Below, piece after piece: positions 1-13,234 of a stretch of DNA of 64,000 nucleotides (the stretch's first letter is position 1; each line of letters begins with the position of its first letter). The position numbers were made by a program, and so were the translations under genes. Under the pieces are notes generated by a model. The model was not told the origin of the DNA and searched no databases. It saw nothing but the letters and a program-made list of their open reading frames with translations. Source of the stretch: Aminobacter ciceronei (GTDB taxonomy: Bacteria; Pseudomonadota; Alphaproteobacteria; Rhizobiales; Rhizobiaceae); NCBI RefSeq assembly GCF_014138625.1, contig NZ_JACJHY010000008.1, forward strand, positions 62,001-126,000, in the 5' to 3' direction.

Positions 1-1360
1 CCGCTTCCGACATCGTCGGGTGCGCATGGCAGGTGCGGCCGAGATCTTCCGACGAGCCGCCGAATTCCATCAGCACCGCCGCTTCGTGGATCATCTCGCC
101 GGCGCCGAAGCCGACGATGTGCACGCCCAGCACCCTGTCGCTGTCCTTGTCGGCCAGCACCTTCACGAAGCCGTCGGTGTGCAGCATGGCGCGCGCCCGG
201 CCGTTGGCGGTAAACGGGAACTTGCCGACCTTGTAGGCAACGCCGGCCTTCTTGAGCTCGTCTTCGGTCTTGCCGACCGAAGCCACTTCGGGGCTGGTGT
301 AGACCACACCGGGGATGACGTCGTAGTTCACATGGCCGGCCTGGCCGGCGATGATCTCGGCAACCGCCACGCCCTCGTCCTCTGCCTTGTGTGCCAGCAT
401 CGGGCCGAAGACGACGTCGCCGATGGCATAGATGCCGGCAACGTTGGTGCGCAGATGGCCGTCTGTCTTGACCCGACCACGCTCGTCCATCTCGACGCCG
501 GCTTCCTTGAGCCCCAGACCGTCAGTGTAGGGCCGACGGCCGGTGGCAACGAGCACGACATCGGCCTCGATGGTCTCAGTGTCTCCTCCCTTTACCGGCT
601 CGAAGGTCACCGTCGCGCCCTTCTTGGCCTTGGCGACACCCGTCACCTTGGAGCCGAGTTTGAACTCGAAGCCCTGCTTGGCCAGCATGCGCTGGAACTG
701 CTTGGCGACGTCGCCGTCCATGCCGCCCAGGATGGTGTCGAGATACTCGACAACAGTCACCTTGGCACCGAGGCGCGCCCAGACCGAGCCGAGCTCGAGG
801 CCGATGACGCCACCGCCGACAACCACCAGATGAGCAGGCACCTTCTCCAGGGACAGGCCGCCGGTGGACGAGATGATCACCTTCTCGTCGAACTCGACAT
901 TGACGCCCGGAATGCCGGCGACGTCGGAGCCGGTGGCGATGACGATGTTCTTGGTCTCGATTTCCTGGGTCTTGCCGTCGGCCCCGGTCACGCCGACCTT
1001 GCCGGCGCCCAACACCTTGCCGATGCCCTGGAAGCTTTCGATCTTGTTCTTCTTGAACAGGAACGACACGCCGTTGACGTTGGCAGCGACGGTCGCATCC
1101 TTGTGCGCCATCATCTTCTTCAGGTTCATCTTCGGCGTGCCGACCTCGACGCCGAGCGCGTCGAAGGAATGCTGCGCCTCGGCCAGCATTTCCGACGCAT
1201 GCAGCAGCGCCTTGGAGGGAATGCAGCCGATGTTGAGGCAGGTGCCGCCGAAGGTCGCGTTCTTCTCGACCACGGCGACCTTCAATCCGAGCTGCGCCGC
1301 CTTGATGGCGCACACATATCCGCCTGGGCCCGAGCCGATTACGACGACGTCATATGCCAT
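1..1360 (-). CDS. lpdA: dihydrolipoyl dehydrogenase (E3), 3' end cut off by window edge
   Basis: FAD-dependent disulfide oxidoreductase that reoxidises the dihydrolipoyl arm of 2-oxoacid dehydrogenase complexes with NAD+, in the cytosol. Visible: N-terminal FAD-binding GSGPGG (residues 9-14), the redox-active pair Cys41/Cys46 in [13 protein letters not shown], a second Rossmann segment near residue 180 ([14 protein letters not shown]), and the C-terminal HAHPT motif (His445, His447) that carries the active-site base. 453 codons are present; the family is about 465-470 residues, so only some 15 residues are missing. The start ATG lies 26 nt downstream of the SDR stop, so it is probably co-transcribed with it. 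Being in the sucAB region, it is most likely the E3 of 2-oxoglutarate dehydrogenase. Confidence 0.96.
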   Translation of the reverse strand, partial: MAYDVVVIGSGPGGYVCAIKAAQLGLKVAVVEKNATFGGTCLNIGCIPSKALLHASEMLAEAQHSFDALGVEVGTPKMNLKKMMAHKDATVAANVNGVSFLFKKNKIESFQGIGKVLGAGKVGVTGADGKTQEIETKNIVIATGSDVAGIPGVNVEFDEKVIISSTGGLSLEKVPAHLVVVGGGVIGLELGSVWARLGAKVTVVEYLDTILGGMDGDVAKQFQRMLAKQGFEFKLGSKVTGVAKAKKGATVTFEPVKGGDTETIEADVVLVATGRRPYTDGLGLKEAGVEMDERGRVKTDGHLRTNVAGIYAIGDVVFGPMLAHKAEDEGVAVAEIIAGQAGHVNYDVIPGVVYTSPEVASVGKTEDELKKAGVAYKVGKFPFTANGRARAMLHTDGFVKVLADKDSDRVLGVHIVGFGAGEMIHEAAVLMEFGGSSEDLGRTCHAHPTMSEA

Positions 1361-1386
1361 TGTTCTTTCCTTCTTGCCTGGGGCGG

Positions 1387-2142
1387 TCAGCGACCGCCGC
1401 TCACATTCAAAATCGAGCCCGTCGTATATGATGCCTCATCCGACAAAAGCCAGATGACGGCACGGGCAACTTCTTCCGCCCTGCCTTCGCGTTTCATCGG
1501 CACGAGCCCGCGAATGGCGGCGATCCGGTCGGGCTGACCGCCCGACGCGTGGATTTCAGTGTCGATGATGCCGGGACGCACCGCGTTGACGCGCACGCCC
1601 TCGGTCGCCACTTCCTTGGCAAGCCCGATGGTCAAGGTGTCGATCGCGCCTTTGGAGGCGGCATAGTCGACATATTCGCCGGGCGAGCCGAGCGAGGCGG
1701 CCGCCGACGAGATGTTGACGATGGCGCCACCCGCGCCACCATGCAGGCTCGACATGCGCTTCACCGCCTCGCGGGCGCACAGGATCGAGCCGACGACGTT
1801 GATGCGCATCATGCGCTCGAGTCTGAAGGCGCTCATCTCGTCGACGCGCGCCTTCATGTCGACCACGCCGGCATTGTTGACGAAGGCGTCGAGCCGGCCA
1901 TAGGCGCGGTCAACCTCGGCGAACATGGCGAGCACGTCGGCCTCGTTACCGACATCGCCCTTGATGGCGATGGCATCGCCGCCTGCCGAATTCAGCTCGG
2001 CCACCAGTGCTGTGGCCGCGGCAGCGTTGGACACGTAGCTGAACGCCACGCGATAGCCGGCCTTGGCCGCCAGCCTGCAGATGGCGGCCCCGATACCGCG
2101 GCTGCCGCCTGTGACCAGCAGGACTTTTCCCTGAGCGCTCAT
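1387..2142 (-). CDS. SDR family NAD(P)-dependent oxidoreductase
   Basis: Classical short-chain dehydrogenase/reductase of 251 aa. Cofactor-binding TGGSRGIG is at residues 11-18, followed by NNAG, a catalytic Ser in NISSAAAS and the YAASK Tyr/Lys pair. The C-terminal end ([12 protein letters not shown]) is complete. The ATG chosen overlaps the stop of the upstream periplasmic gene by 4 nt (ATGA), so translation is probably coupled; a longer in-frame extension upstream has no family similarity. Substrate cannot be read from the sequence. It sits in the short-spaced run between sucB and lpdA, a neighbourhood that does not by itself imply a TCA function. Confidence 0.9.
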   Translation of the reverse strand: MSAQGKVLLVTGGSRGIGAAICRLAAKAGYRVAFSYVSNAAAATALVAELNSAGGDAIAIKGDVGNEADVLAMFAEVDRAYGRLDAFVNNAGVVDMKARVDEMSAFRLERMMRINVVGSILCAREAVKRMSSLHGGAGGAIVNISSAAASLGSPGEYVDYAASKGAIDTLTIGLAKEVATEGVRVNAVRPGIIDTEIHASGGQPDRIAAIRGLVPMKREGRAEEVARAVIWLLSDEASYTTGSILNVSGGR

Positions 2143-2633
2143 TCCTGGCACCCCTTCAGCTCGAAAACGTCCCACGGCACTTTGGAAAAGCCTTGGGGAC
2201 CATAGGCTGCAGATGTCCTGAGCCCGTGGCCCAGGTCGGAGAAGATAAGTTTCTTCGGCGCGGCCGCCGCGATGCGCTCGCGGGGCAGAAGCCCGACATT
2301 GCCCTGCTCGTCGACGCTGTAGATCACACCCTGCCACACCGTGCAGGCTTCGATCTCCTCGCCGGTCACGTCGCCTTCCGGGCACTGATGCATCAGCATG
2401 CCGTTCGGCCGCGCCACGTCCTGCGACCACATCACCACGCCGTCGAGCACGATGGAATTGTCCATCACCATCTTGAAGCTGTTGGTCACGGTTGCCGATT
2501 CCAGCGTCGGCCGGAAGTCGATCTCGGCGGCACCGTCGCGGTCGCCATAGACAGCAAGCTCGATCGGGCATGCCGCTTGCGCCACCGTCGCCGACAGCAC
2601 TGCAACAGCCGTGATCAGTGCCTGAAGCCGCAT
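2139..2633 (-). CDS. putative periplasmic protein of unknown function
   Basis: 164 aa. The N-terminus is a clear Sec signal peptide with probable cleavage after AQA (residue 20), leaving a mature protein that starts ACPIEL. The mature part has cysteines near both ends and in the middle (CP, QCPEGD, ACTVW, GCQE), suggesting two disulfides in the periplasm. I do not recognise a named domain. Its ATG shares one base with the stop of the upstream LysE gene (TGATG), and its stop overlaps the SDR start, so it is embedded in one operon. Function unknown. Confidence 0.8.
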   Translation of the reverse strand: MRLQALITAVAVLSATVAQAACPIELAVYGDRDGAAEIDFRPTLESATVTNSFKMVMDNSIVLDGVVMWSQDVARPNGMLMHQCPEGDVTGEEIEACTVWQGVIYSVDEQGNVGLLPRERIAAAAPKKLIFSDLGHGLRTSAAYGPQGFSKVPWDVFELKGCQE

Positions 2634-3277
2634 CAGCCGGCCTGCACGGTCGCGAGCTTCACGCCAAGCCCAATGAAGATCATGCCGGTCACCTTGTTGA
2701 ACCAGCGGCCCCAGGCGACGAAGCGCTCGCGTACCGAGGCCATGGTGAAGAACATCGACACGCCGACAAACCATGTAATCAGCACCACGGCCATCAACAG
2801 CCCGTAGACGCCCTTCACCGCGGCGGGCGTCTCGTGGCTGACCATCGCCGTGAACAGCGGCAGGAAGAACAGCACGGCCTTGGGGTTGAGCGCGTTGGTG
2901 ACGAAGCCCGTCAGGAAGCAGCGCACAGCAGAAATCTCCCGCGGCTCACTTGCGCCCGCCTGCACTTCGACCGACGCCATCTCCATCGGCCCGGCGCGAA
3001 GCGCCTTGATACCGAGATAGAGCAGATAGGCCGCACCGGCCCACTTGATCAGCGAAAACAGCAGCAACGACTTCGACACGATCAGCCCGATGCCCAAAAT
3101 GGTGTAGCTGACATGAAACAGCAGTGACACGCCGATGCCGAAGCTGGTGATGATGGCGGCACGGCGGCCATGCACGATGCTCTGGCGTACCACCATGACG
3201 AAATCGGCACCCGGCACCACCATCAGCACCGAGAACACGGCCAGCAGGCCGGCAAATTCGAACGCATATTGCGTCAT
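2633..3277 (-). CDS. LysE/RhtB family amino-acid exporter
   Basis: 214 aa integral membrane protein. The N-terminal segment VPGADFVMVVRQSIVHGRRAAI is the typical LysE/RhtB signature (PGP/PGA-D followed by a basic loop), and the middle NALNPKAVLFFLPLF motif (NPK) is also diagnostic. About six hydrophobic segments are visible. Family members export amino acids or derivatives by proton antiport. The start overlaps the VOC gene's stop by 4 nt and the stop overlaps the next start, so it is translationally coupled on both sides. The exported substrate is not predictable. Confidence 0.92.
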   Translation of the reverse strand: MTQYAFEFAGLLAVFSVLMVVPGADFVMVVRQSIVHGRRAAIITSFGIGVSLLFHVSYTILGIGLIVSKSLLLFSLIKWAGAAYLLYLGIKALRAGPMEMASVEVQAGASEPREISAVRCFLTGFVTNALNPKAVLFFLPLFTAMVSHETPAAVKGVYGLLMAVVLITWFVGVSMFFTMASVRERFVAWGRWFNKVTGMIFIGLGVKLATVQAG

Positions 3278-3732
3278 GCCTTGTCACTCCCCGACTGCGC
3301 GCCCAGTGACGCATTGCCCAAGGGCGCATTGAACGCCCAGACATGGCCGAACGGATCCTGGATCTTGGCGTAGCGTGCGCCCCAGAACATGTCGTCTGGC
3401 TCCATCACAGTCTTCGCACCAGCCGCCACCGCGCGCTCGACCGCCTGGTCGACCTGGCCGGGCAGCTTCAAATTGATGTTGACGGTCATGCTGGCGCCGC
3501 CGCGGGAGAGCGGCGACAACACGTCACCGCCGAATTCGGGAAACTCGTCATGCAGCATCACCTCGCTGCCGAACATGGCGAGGTTGGCATGCAGTACGCG
3601 CACGCCGTCATCGGCCATCTGCTCGAAGGTCTCGACGGCATCGAACGCCTTTTCGTAGAAGGCGATCGCCTCCTTGCCGTCCTTGACGCACAGATGCACC
3701 TGGATTGCGGGAATGTCTGGTTCGAAAGCCAT
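3274..3732 (-). CDS. VOC (glyoxalase/PhnB-like) family protein
   Basis: 152 aa, with two beta-alpha-beta-beta-beta modules of the vicinal oxygen chelate superfamily. It shows the PhnB-like pattern VHLCVKDGKEAIAFYEKAF near the start, AMFGSEVMLHDE in the first module and DPFGHVWAF at the end of the second. Most PhnB-like proteins are uncharacterised metal-binding or binding proteins; no reaction can be assigned. The 3' end overlaps the LysE start by 4 nt. The gap to the upstream MAPEG gene is 36 nt, so the five genes from MAPEG to SDR look like one transcript. Confidence 0.9.
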   Translation of the reverse strand: MAFEPDIPAIQVHLCVKDGKEAIAFYEKAFDAVETFEQMADDGVRVLHANLAMFGSEVMLHDEFPEFGGDVLSPLSRGGASMTVNINLKLPGQVDQAVERAVAAGAKTVMEPDDMFWGARYAKIQDPFGHVWAFNAPLGNASLGAQSGSDKA

Positions 3733-3768
3733 GCGACCGTCTCGTTTCGGTTTCTTCAGGCGGCAATG

Positions 3769-4188
3769 TTACGTCATCAGGCGCACGACCATCAGGACCA
3801 GCCCGGCGATCGAAACGAACCAGACGAGCGTACGCAGCACCGGAATTCCGGCCACGTACAGCAAGGCATAAACAAGGCGGGCGACGATCCACATCACGGC
3901 GCCCAGAGCACCCAGCTCGCCCGTCTTGCCTGTCACCGCCAGCGCCAACGCCAGCGCGATGAAGGCGGGATAGGTCTCCAGCATGTTGTTGAGCGACCGG
4001 ATCAGACGCCCCGAAACGATGCTCTTCGGCGCGCGGCCGTCGTCACGCGAACTGAGCAGATACTTGATGCTGAAATCGCCCGACAGGTCGAGCGAAAGCG
4101 CCTGCACCAGTATGTGCGCGATCAGCAGCACGACACTCCAGCCCAGAACCCAGATTTCAGTCGATGCTGCTGCGGGTTCCATCACCAC
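3769..4188 (-). CDS. MAPEG family membrane protein
   Basis: 139 aa with four hydrophobic segments. The RSLNNMLETYPAF motif in the second segment and ARLVYALLYVAGIP in the third are typical of the MAPEG (membrane-associated eicosanoid/glutathione metabolism) superfamily, whose bacterial members are often annotated as glutathione-transferase-like but are mostly uncharacterised. An internal ATG two codons downstream could be the true start. It is the first gene after the sucB terminator and probably heads the small operon that runs to lpdA. Confidence 0.88.
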   Translation of the reverse strand: MVMEPAAASTEIWVLGWSVVLLIAHILVQALSLDLSGDFSIKYLLSSRDDGRAPKSIVSGRLIRSLNNMLETYPAFIALALALAVTGKTGELGALGAVMWIVARLVYALLYVAGIPVLRTLVWFVSIAGLVLMVVRLMT

Positions 4189-4263
4189 TACCGCCCTCGA
4201 AGCGCAAGATAGCTGATCAGTACGGCGTCTCCGGCCGCTGGCAAGTCCGGCATTAGCTCAGGA

Positions 4264-4296
4264 AAGCAAAGGGGCCCGGTCAGCCGGGCCCCTTGA
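4264..4296 (-). terminator. intrinsic terminator after sucB
   Basis: A perfect 9-bp GC stem (4271-4279 with 4284-4292) around a 4-nt loop, followed on the minus strand by TTTGCTTT. It lies 12 nt beyond the sucB stop and separates the suc operon from the MAPEG-SDR-lpdA genes. Confidence 0.85.
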
Positions 4297-4308
4297 AGCC
4301 TTTTTCGA

Positions 4309-5580
<1,272 letters not shown>

Positions 5581-5603
5581 TTTTTTGCCTGTCCGTTCTT
5601 TGT

Positions 5604-8594
5604 TTATTCGCCGAGGGCGTCGTCGAGGAATGCCTGGAGCTGCGCCAGGTGCTTGGACATCAGGCCCGTCGCCGGGGAGGCGGCAGCCGGACGGCCGGTG
5701 TAGCGCACGCGCTGGTGCTTGGCGTCGATATGGGCGAGCACCCATTCCAGATACGGGTCGATGAACGACCACGCGCCCATGTTCTTGGGCTCTTCCTGGC
5801 ACCACACCATTTCGGCGTTGCGGAAGCGGCTGAGCTCGGTGATCAGCGCCTTGGCCGGGAACGGATAGAGCTGCTCGACGCGCAACAGATAGATGTCGTC
5901 GATACCGCGCTTCTCGCGCTCCTCGTAGAGGTCGTAATAGACCTTGCCGGTGCACAGCACGACGCGGCGGATCTTCGAGTCCTTGACCAGCTTGATCGGC
6001 TGATCGCCGAGATACTGGGCGTCGTCCCACAAGAGACGGTGGAACGAGCTCTCGCCCGAGATCTCCGACAGCGACGACACGGCACGCTTGTGGCGCAGCA
6101 GCGACTTCGGCGTCATCAGGATCAGCGGCTTGCGGAAGTCGCGCTTCAGCTGCCGGCGCAGGATGTGGAAGTAGTTGGCCGGCGTGGTGACATTGGCCAC
6201 CTGCATGTTGTCTTCGGCGCAGAGCTGCAGGAAGCGCTCGAGGCGAGCCGACGAGTGCTCGGGGCCCTGGCCTTCATAGCCGTGCGGCAAGAGGCAGACG
6301 AGACCCGACATGCGCAGCCACTTGCGTTCGCCAGACGAGATGAACTGGTCGAACACCACCTGGGCGCCGTTGGCGAAGTCGCCGAACTGCGCTTCCCACA
6401 GCGTCAGCGCCTTGGGCTCTGCGAGCGAGTAGCCATATTCGAAGCCAAGCACGGCTTCTTCCGAGAGCATCGAGTTGATGACCTCGTAACCGGCCTGCGC
6501 CGCCGACAAATTGTTGAGCGGGATGTAGCGGTTTTCGTCACGCTGATCGTAGAGCACGGTGTGGCGCTGCGAGAACGTGCCGCGCTCGGAATCCTGGCCC
6601 GACAGGCGGATCGGATTGCCGTCGAGCAGGATCGAGCCGAACGCCAGCGATTCCGCCGTTGCCCAGTCGATGCCTTCGCCCGATTCGATCGCCTGGCGGC
6701 GGTTTTCGAGGAAGCGGCCGATGGTGCGGTGGACTTCGAAGTCCTTCGGCACCTCGGTCAGCTTCTTGCCGATTTCCTTCAGCGTCTTGACCGGCACCGC
6801 GGTCTTGCCGCGGCGCTGTTCGTCCTGGTTGTCGGCCGTGCGCATGCCCGACCACGCGCCATCAAGCCAGTCGGCCTTGTTCGGCTTGTAGGCCTGGCCC
6901 GCCTCGAACTCGGCTTCGAGGAAGCCGCGCCAGTCGGCGCGCATCTTGTCGACCTCGGCCTGGTTCATCAGGCCTTCGGCCATCAGCTTGTCGGCATAGG
7001 TCTGCACCGTGGTCTTATGGGTGCGAATGTTGCGGTACATGATCGGCTGCGTGAAGGCAGGCTCGTCGCCTTCGTTGTGGCCGAAGCGGCGGTAGCAGAA
7101 CATGTCCACGACAACCGGCTTGTGGAACTTCATGCGGAACTCGGTCGCGACCTTGGCCGCGAACACCACCGCTTCCGGATCGTCGCCGTTGACGTGGAAG
7201 ATCGGCGCCTCGATCATCTTGGCAACGTCGGACGGATAGGGCGACGAGCGCGAGAAGCGCGGGTTCGTCGTGAAGCCGATCTGGTTGTTGATGATGAAGT
7301 GCAGCGTGCCGGCGACGCGATGACCACGCAGGCCCGACAGGCCGAGGATTTCGGCGATCACGCCCTGGCCGGCGAATGCCGCATCGCCGTGCAACAGCAG
7401 CGGCATCACCTTGGCGCGCTCTTCCTGCGGTACGATCTCGCCGCGGGCGCGACCGAAAAGCTGGTCCTGCTTGGCGCGTGCCTTGCCCATCACCACCGGA
7501 TCGACGATCTCGAGATGCGAGGGGTTGGCGGTCAAGGACAGATGGACCTTGTTGCCGTCGAACTCGCGGTCCGACGAGGCACCAAGGTGGTATTTCACGT
7601 CGCCCGAACCCTCGACGTCGTCAGGCGCGTAGGAGCCACCCTTGAATTCGTGGAACACGGCGCGATGCGGCTTGGCCATGACGTTGGTCAAGACATTGAG
7701 GCGGCCGCGATGGGCCATGCCGAGCACGACCTCCTTGAGGCCGAGCGAGCCGCCGCGCTTGACGATCTGCTCGAGCGCGGGGATCAGCGACTCGCCGCCG
7801 TCGAGGCCGAAACGCTTGGTGCCCTTGTACTTGACGTCGATGAACTGCTCGAAGCCCTCGGCCTCGATCAGCTTCGACAGGATCGCCTTCTTGCCCTCGG
7901 GCGTGAACTCGATCGCCTTGTCCGGACCTTCGATGCGGGCCTGGATCCAGGCCTTTTCCTCGGGATCGGAGATATGCATGAACTCGACGCCGAGCGTCGA
8001 GCAATAGGTGCGCTTCAGGATCTCGAGCATCTCGCGGATGGTCGCGTATTCGAGGCCCAGCACATGGTCGATGAAGATCGGCCGGTCGTAATCGGCGGCG
8101 GTGAAGCCATAGGCCTCAGGCGACAGCTCGTTATAATCCTCGAGCGGCTTGGCGATGCCGAGCGGGTCGAGATTGGCGTGCAGGTGGCCGCGCATGCGGT
8201 AGGCGCGGATCATCATGATGGCGCGCACCGAGTCGCGCGTCGCCTGCAGCACGTCGGCCTTGGACGGCTCGGCGCCGGTTGTGGCGACAGCCTTGTCCTT
8301 GACCTTCTTCTCGATCAGCTTCTCGACCATGCCCCAGTTGCCGTCGAGCGCGGAAACCAGTTCGCCATTGGCCTGCAGCGGCCAGCTCGGCGTCGACCAC
8401 GAGGCGCCCTTGGCGTTCTTGCGGATGTCGCCGGCGTCGTCCTTCAGCGCGCCGAAGAAGTCGCGCCACTCCTGGTCGACCGCTTCAGGGTCGTCGAGAT
8501 AGGCGGCGTGCAGCGCCTCGATGTAGTCGGCATTGCCGCCATAGAGGAACGAGGTGAGGGAAAATTGGTCGTTGGCCTGATCGGATCGTGCCAT
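5604..8594 (-). CDS. sucA: 2-oxoglutarate dehydrogenase E1 component
   Basis: 996 aa thiamine-diphosphate enzyme that decarboxylates 2-oxoglutarate and succinylates the E2 lipoyl arm. N-terminal [33 protein letters not shown]-type segment is the E2/E3-binding region typical of SucA. Central motifs include [24 protein letters not shown] and GHNEGDEP (ThDP/Mg binding), and the C-terminal [18 protein letters not shown] is highly conserved. The ATG used gives MARSDQAND; the in-frame extension further upstream lies in the intergenic palindrome and is not conserved-looking. Third enzyme pair in the mdh-sucCDAB operon. Confidence 0.97.
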   Translation of the reverse strand: MARSDQANDQFSLTSFLYGGNADYIEALHAAYLDDPEAVDQEWRDFFGALKDDAGDIRKNAKGASWSTPSWPLQANGELVSALDGNWGMVEKLIEKKVKDKAVATTGAEPSKADVLQATRDSVRAIMMIRAYRMRGHLHANLDPLGIAKPLEDYNELSPEAYGFTAADYDRPIFIDHVLGLEYATIREMLEILKRTYCSTLGVEFMHISDPEEKAWIQARIEGPDKAIEFTPEGKKAILSKLIEAEGFEQFIDVKYKGTKRFGLDGGESLIPALEQIVKRGGSLGLKEVVLGMAHRGRLNVLTNVMAKPHRAVFHEFKGGSYAPDDVEGSGDVKYHLGASSDREFDGNKVHLSLTANPSHLEIVDPVVMGKARAKQDQLFGRARGEIVPQEERAKVMPLLLHGDAAFAGQGVIAEILGLSGLRGHRVAGTLHFIINNQIGFTTNPRFSRSSPYPSDVAKMIEAPIFHVNGDDPEAVVFAAKVATEFRMKFHKPVVVDMFCYRRFGHNEGDEPAFTQPIMYRNIRTHKTTVQTYADKLMAEGLMNQAEVDKMRADWRGFLEAEFEAGQAYKPNKADWLDGAWSGMRTADNQDEQRRGKTAVPVKTLKEIGKKLTEVPKDFEVHRTIGRFLENRRQAIESGEGIDWATAESLAFGSILLDGNPIRLSGQDSERGTFSQRHTVLYDQRDENRYIPLNNLSAAQAGYEVINSMLSEEAVLGFEYGYSLAEPKALTLWEAQFGDFANGAQVVFDQFISSGERKWLRMSGLVCLLPHGYEGQGPEHSSARLERFLQLCAEDNMQVANVTTPANYFHILRRQLKRDFRKPLILMTPKSLLRHKRAVSSLSEISGESSFHRLLWDDAQYLGDQPIKLVKDSKIRRVVLCTGKVYYDLYEEREKRGIDDIYLLRVEQLYPFPAKALITELSRFRNAEMVWCQEEPKNMGAWSFIDPYLEWVLAHIDAKHQRVRYTGRPAAASPATGLMSKHLAQLQAFLDDALGE

Positions 8595-8634
8595 CTTTGT
8601 CCTGCGGAGCCTCTGGCTCCTCTCCTGTTTTGAA

Positions 8635-8701
8635 GGGAGTAGCGCAGTAAGGCAGTAGGGCAATGATCTGGAATTCCTGCTGCCCGTACTGCCCTACTCC
8701 C
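8635..8701. repeat. imperfect intergenic palindrome between sucD and sucA
   Basis: The arms share GGGAGTAG...GCAGTA...GGGCA and its inverse (8635-8662 against 8679-8701), with a short AT-richer centre. In the sucDA transcript this would form a long hairpin just upstream of the sucA ribosome-binding region. It resembles dispersed rhizobial palindromic units. It could stabilise or attenuate the downstream message. Confidence 0.6.
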
Positions 8702-8715
8702 CTATTCACTTGGCC

Positions 8716-9612
8716 TTAGCCCTTGATCGCCTCGACCAGCGTGGTGCCGAGGCGTGCAGGCGACGGCGACACGCGGATGCCCGCTGCCTCCATGGCCGCG
8801 ATCTTGTCTTCCGCGCCGCCCTTGCCGCCGGAGATCACTGCGCCGGCGTGGCCCATGGTACGGCCTTCCGGTGCGGTGCGTCCGGCGATGAAGCCGGCCA
8901 TCGGCTTCTTGCGGCCGCGCTTGGCCTCGTCGATGAGGAACTGCGCTGCGTCCTCTTCGGCCGAGCCGCCGATTTCGCCGATCATGATGATCGACTTGGT
9001 CTCGTCGTCAGCCAGGAACATCTCGAGCATGTCGATGAATTCCGTGCCCTTGACCGGGTCGCCGCCGATGCCGACAGCCGTCGACTGGCCGAGACCGGCA
9101 TTGGTGGTCTGGAACACCGCTTCATAGGTAAGCGTTCCCGAGCGCGAAACAACGCCGACCGAACCCTTGCGGAAGATGTTGCCCGGCATGATGCCGATCT
9201 TGCACTCGTCCGGCGTGACGATGCCGGGGCAGTTCGGGCCGATGAGGCGCGACTTCGAGCGGTCGAGGCGTGCCTTGACCTTGATCATGTCGGTGACCGG
9301 GATGCCTTCGGTGATGCAGACGATCAGCGGGATCTCGGCGTCGATCGCCTCGATGATCGCTGCGGCGGCACCTGCCGGCGGCACGTAGACGACGGACGCA
9401 TTGGCGCCGGTCTTTTCCTTGCCTTCGGCAACCGTCGAAAAGATCGGCAGCGGCACGGAACCGTCCCACGTCTCGCCGCCCTTCTTGGGGTGGATGCCGC
9501 CGACCATCTTGGTGCCGTGATAGGCCAGCGCCTGTTCGGTGTGGAACGAACCGGTGTTGCCGGTCAGGCCCTGCACCAGGATCTTGGTGTTCTTGTCGAT
9601 GAGAATGGACAT
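8716..9612 (-). CDS. sucD: succinyl-CoA ligase alpha subunit
   Basis: 298 aa. CoA-binding and phospho-histidine subunit of succinyl-CoA synthetase, the substrate-level phosphorylation step of the TCA cycle. N-terminal CoA-binding Rossmann motif [16 protein letters not shown], then [21 protein letters not shown], and the phosphorylated histidine (His255) in [16 protein letters not shown]. Length and both ends match the family. It starts 4 nt after the sucC stop, so the two subunits are coupled. A 121-nt gap with a palindrome follows before sucA. Confidence 0.97.
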   Translation of the reverse strand: MSILIDKNTKILVQGLTGNTGSFHTEQALAYHGTKMVGGIHPKKGGETWDGSVPLPIFSTVAEGKEKTGANASVVYVPPAGAAAAIIEAIDAEIPLIVCITEGIPVTDMIKVKARLDRSKSRLIGPNCPGIVTPDECKIGIMPGNIFRKGSVGVVSRSGTLTYEAVFQTTNAGLGQSTAVGIGGDPVKGTEFIDMLEMFLADDETKSIIMIGEIGGSAEEDAAQFLIDEAKRGRKKPMAGFIAGRTAPEGRTMGHAGAVISGGKGGAEDKIAAMEAAGIRVSPSPARLGTTLVEAIKG

Positions 9613-9616
9613 TGGC

Positions 9617-10813
<1,197 letters not shown>

Positions 10814-10825
10814 GCCCGTTGTCCC

Positions 10826-11954
<1,129 letters not shown>

Positions 11955-12008
11955 AGAAACAACGGGATTTACGTAAACGTCAAAGTTTTGTGACGACTTT
12001 ACGAAGAA

Positions 12009-12470
12009 ATGGTGAAGAGTACGATGCCTCCCATCGAGATCCGCAGACTCGGTCCTGGCGACGAACGCCTGCTCGACACCGTCGCCGCAGACGTCTTCGA
12101 CGAGCCGGTCGACCCGCTCCGCCTGAAGGCCTGCCTCGCCTCCCCGGGCCATCTGCTCTTCGTCGCCCTCGATGATGGCCAGGTTGTGGCGCAGGCAGCC
12201 GGCATGATCCACCACCACGTCGACAAGCCGTCGGAACTCTATGTCGACGAAGTCGGCGTCTCGCCCGCCTGGCAGCGCCGCGGCATCGCCAACCTGCTGA
12301 TGGACGCGCTGTTCAACGCCGGCCGCGAAGCCGGCTGCGAAGAAGCCTGGCTCGGCACCGAACCCGACAACCTCCCCGCCCGCGCCCTCTATGACGGGCG
12401 CAAGGAGCCGGCCGAGCCGGTGGGGAGCTTTGTGATGTATCTCTACGATCTTGGGGAAGGATCGAAATAA
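12009..12470 (+). CDS. GNAT family N-acetyltransferase
   Basis: 153 aa. The GNAT acetyl-CoA pyrophosphate loop is visible as VSPAWQRRGIANLLM (Q/R-x-x-G-x-A pattern) after the strand ELYVDEVGV, and the C-terminal half has the WLGTEPDNLPARALYDG segment typical of aminoglycoside/small-molecule acetyltransferases. Substrate unknown. A second ATG (12024) is possible. It is transcribed divergently from mdh and ends about 120 nt before a RIME-like palindrome. In other rhizobia zapE, not this gene, tends to abut mdh (see findings). Confidence 0.88.
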   Translation: MVKSTMPPIEIRRLGPGDERLLDTVAADVFDEPVDPLRLKACLASPGHLLFVALDDGQVVAQAAGMIHHHVDKPSELYVDEVGVSPAWQRRGIANLLMDALFNAGREAGCEEAWLGTEPDNLPARALYDGRKEPAEPVGSFVMYLYDLGEGSK

Positions 12471-12590
12471 GTGGAGCGTCGATGACGGCCTGACCTTCGT
12501 TTTGGCGGGGCCTACGGAAGAGAGCGGGATAGGATCCTCACGCCTTCACGCTCCGGCGATGCCGCTGGCCTGGTTTCCATCGTCTCGTTC

Positions 12591-12784
12591 CTTCGCACCC
12601 CCCTCTGCCCTGCCGGGCATCTCCCCCACAAGGAGGGAGACTAGTCTCTCCGCTGCCGGCGCTCATTCTGCAAGATTGCTGGAAATGCTCTTGCAACGTC
12701 AATGGTAAGGCAAGGCGCGGATGAAGGCATGATCTCCCTCCTTGTGGGGGAGATGGCCGGCAGGCCAGAGGGGGGTGCGAAGGA
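12591..12784. repeat. RIME-like palindromic intergenic element, copy 1
   Basis: Two arms of about 49 nt (12592-12640 and 12732-12782) form a near-perfect inverted repeat containing CACCCCCCTCTG, TGCCGG and CTCCCCCACAAGGAGGGAGA blocks, with a roughly 90-nt unrelated centre. The same arm sequence recurs at 47.8-47.9 kb. The organisation matches Rhizobium intergenic mosaic (RIME) type elements. Confidence 0.8.
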
Positions 12785-13175
12785 TCATGACGCCGAAGAT
12801 TAAGCTTCATAGGCACCACGATCAGGCTCAGCCGCCGCTCTGGGCGCGCAACCGTCATCTGCTGCATCGGGAATGCAAAGACGTAGTACCATGGGACAAG
12901 TCGCCGATCCCGCGCATGGGACCCTTGCACTACGGGGCGACGGCAGGCCGCACAGAGCGGCACATAGGGAACGCTGAGAAGGGTCAGAGACACGCGGCAT
13001 GGCCCGATGCTGCCCGCCGCGATGAAGGCCAAGACCGCTGCGACCGGCCGTCGAACACGATCCAGCCCCTGAACATCCAGAAACTGCAGCCGATCGCGTC
13101 GCCGACCCATCTGGCGGCCAAGTGGCTCCTGCCCGGCGCCCCTGGACCGGGAATACGTCTATTGCAAACAGCACC
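12785..13175. other. intergenic stretch without a convincing gene
   Basis: Several overlapping open frames exist on both strands, the longest being a minus-strand frame from 13110 that would run down into the RIME-like element (190 aa in total). None has a recognisable domain, a good ribosome-binding site or a boundary outside the repeat. It may be decayed coding sequence. I see no RNA gene here. Confidence 0.4.
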
Positions 13176-13212
13176 TGCAAAAAACCGCCGGAGCTTTCGC
13201 CCCGGCGGTGTT
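13176..13212 (-). terminator. intrinsic terminator of acnA
   Basis: On the minus strand ACCGCCGG-type stem (13184-13191 with 13202-13209) is followed by a run of T residues (TTTTTT). It lies just downstream of the acnA stop. Confidence 0.85.
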
Positions 13213-13234
13213 TCACATGAATCGCTGCGAAAAC

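Noticed and set aside
20-1537. 505-aa plus-strand open frame opposite lpdA
   Set aside because: Mirror of lpdA; no domain and no ribosome-binding signal.
5649-8633. 994-aa plus-strand open frame opposite sucA
   Set aside because: It is the antisense of a strongly conserved gene; its translation is Arg/Asp/Val-rich with no domain, as expected from high-GC codon bias.
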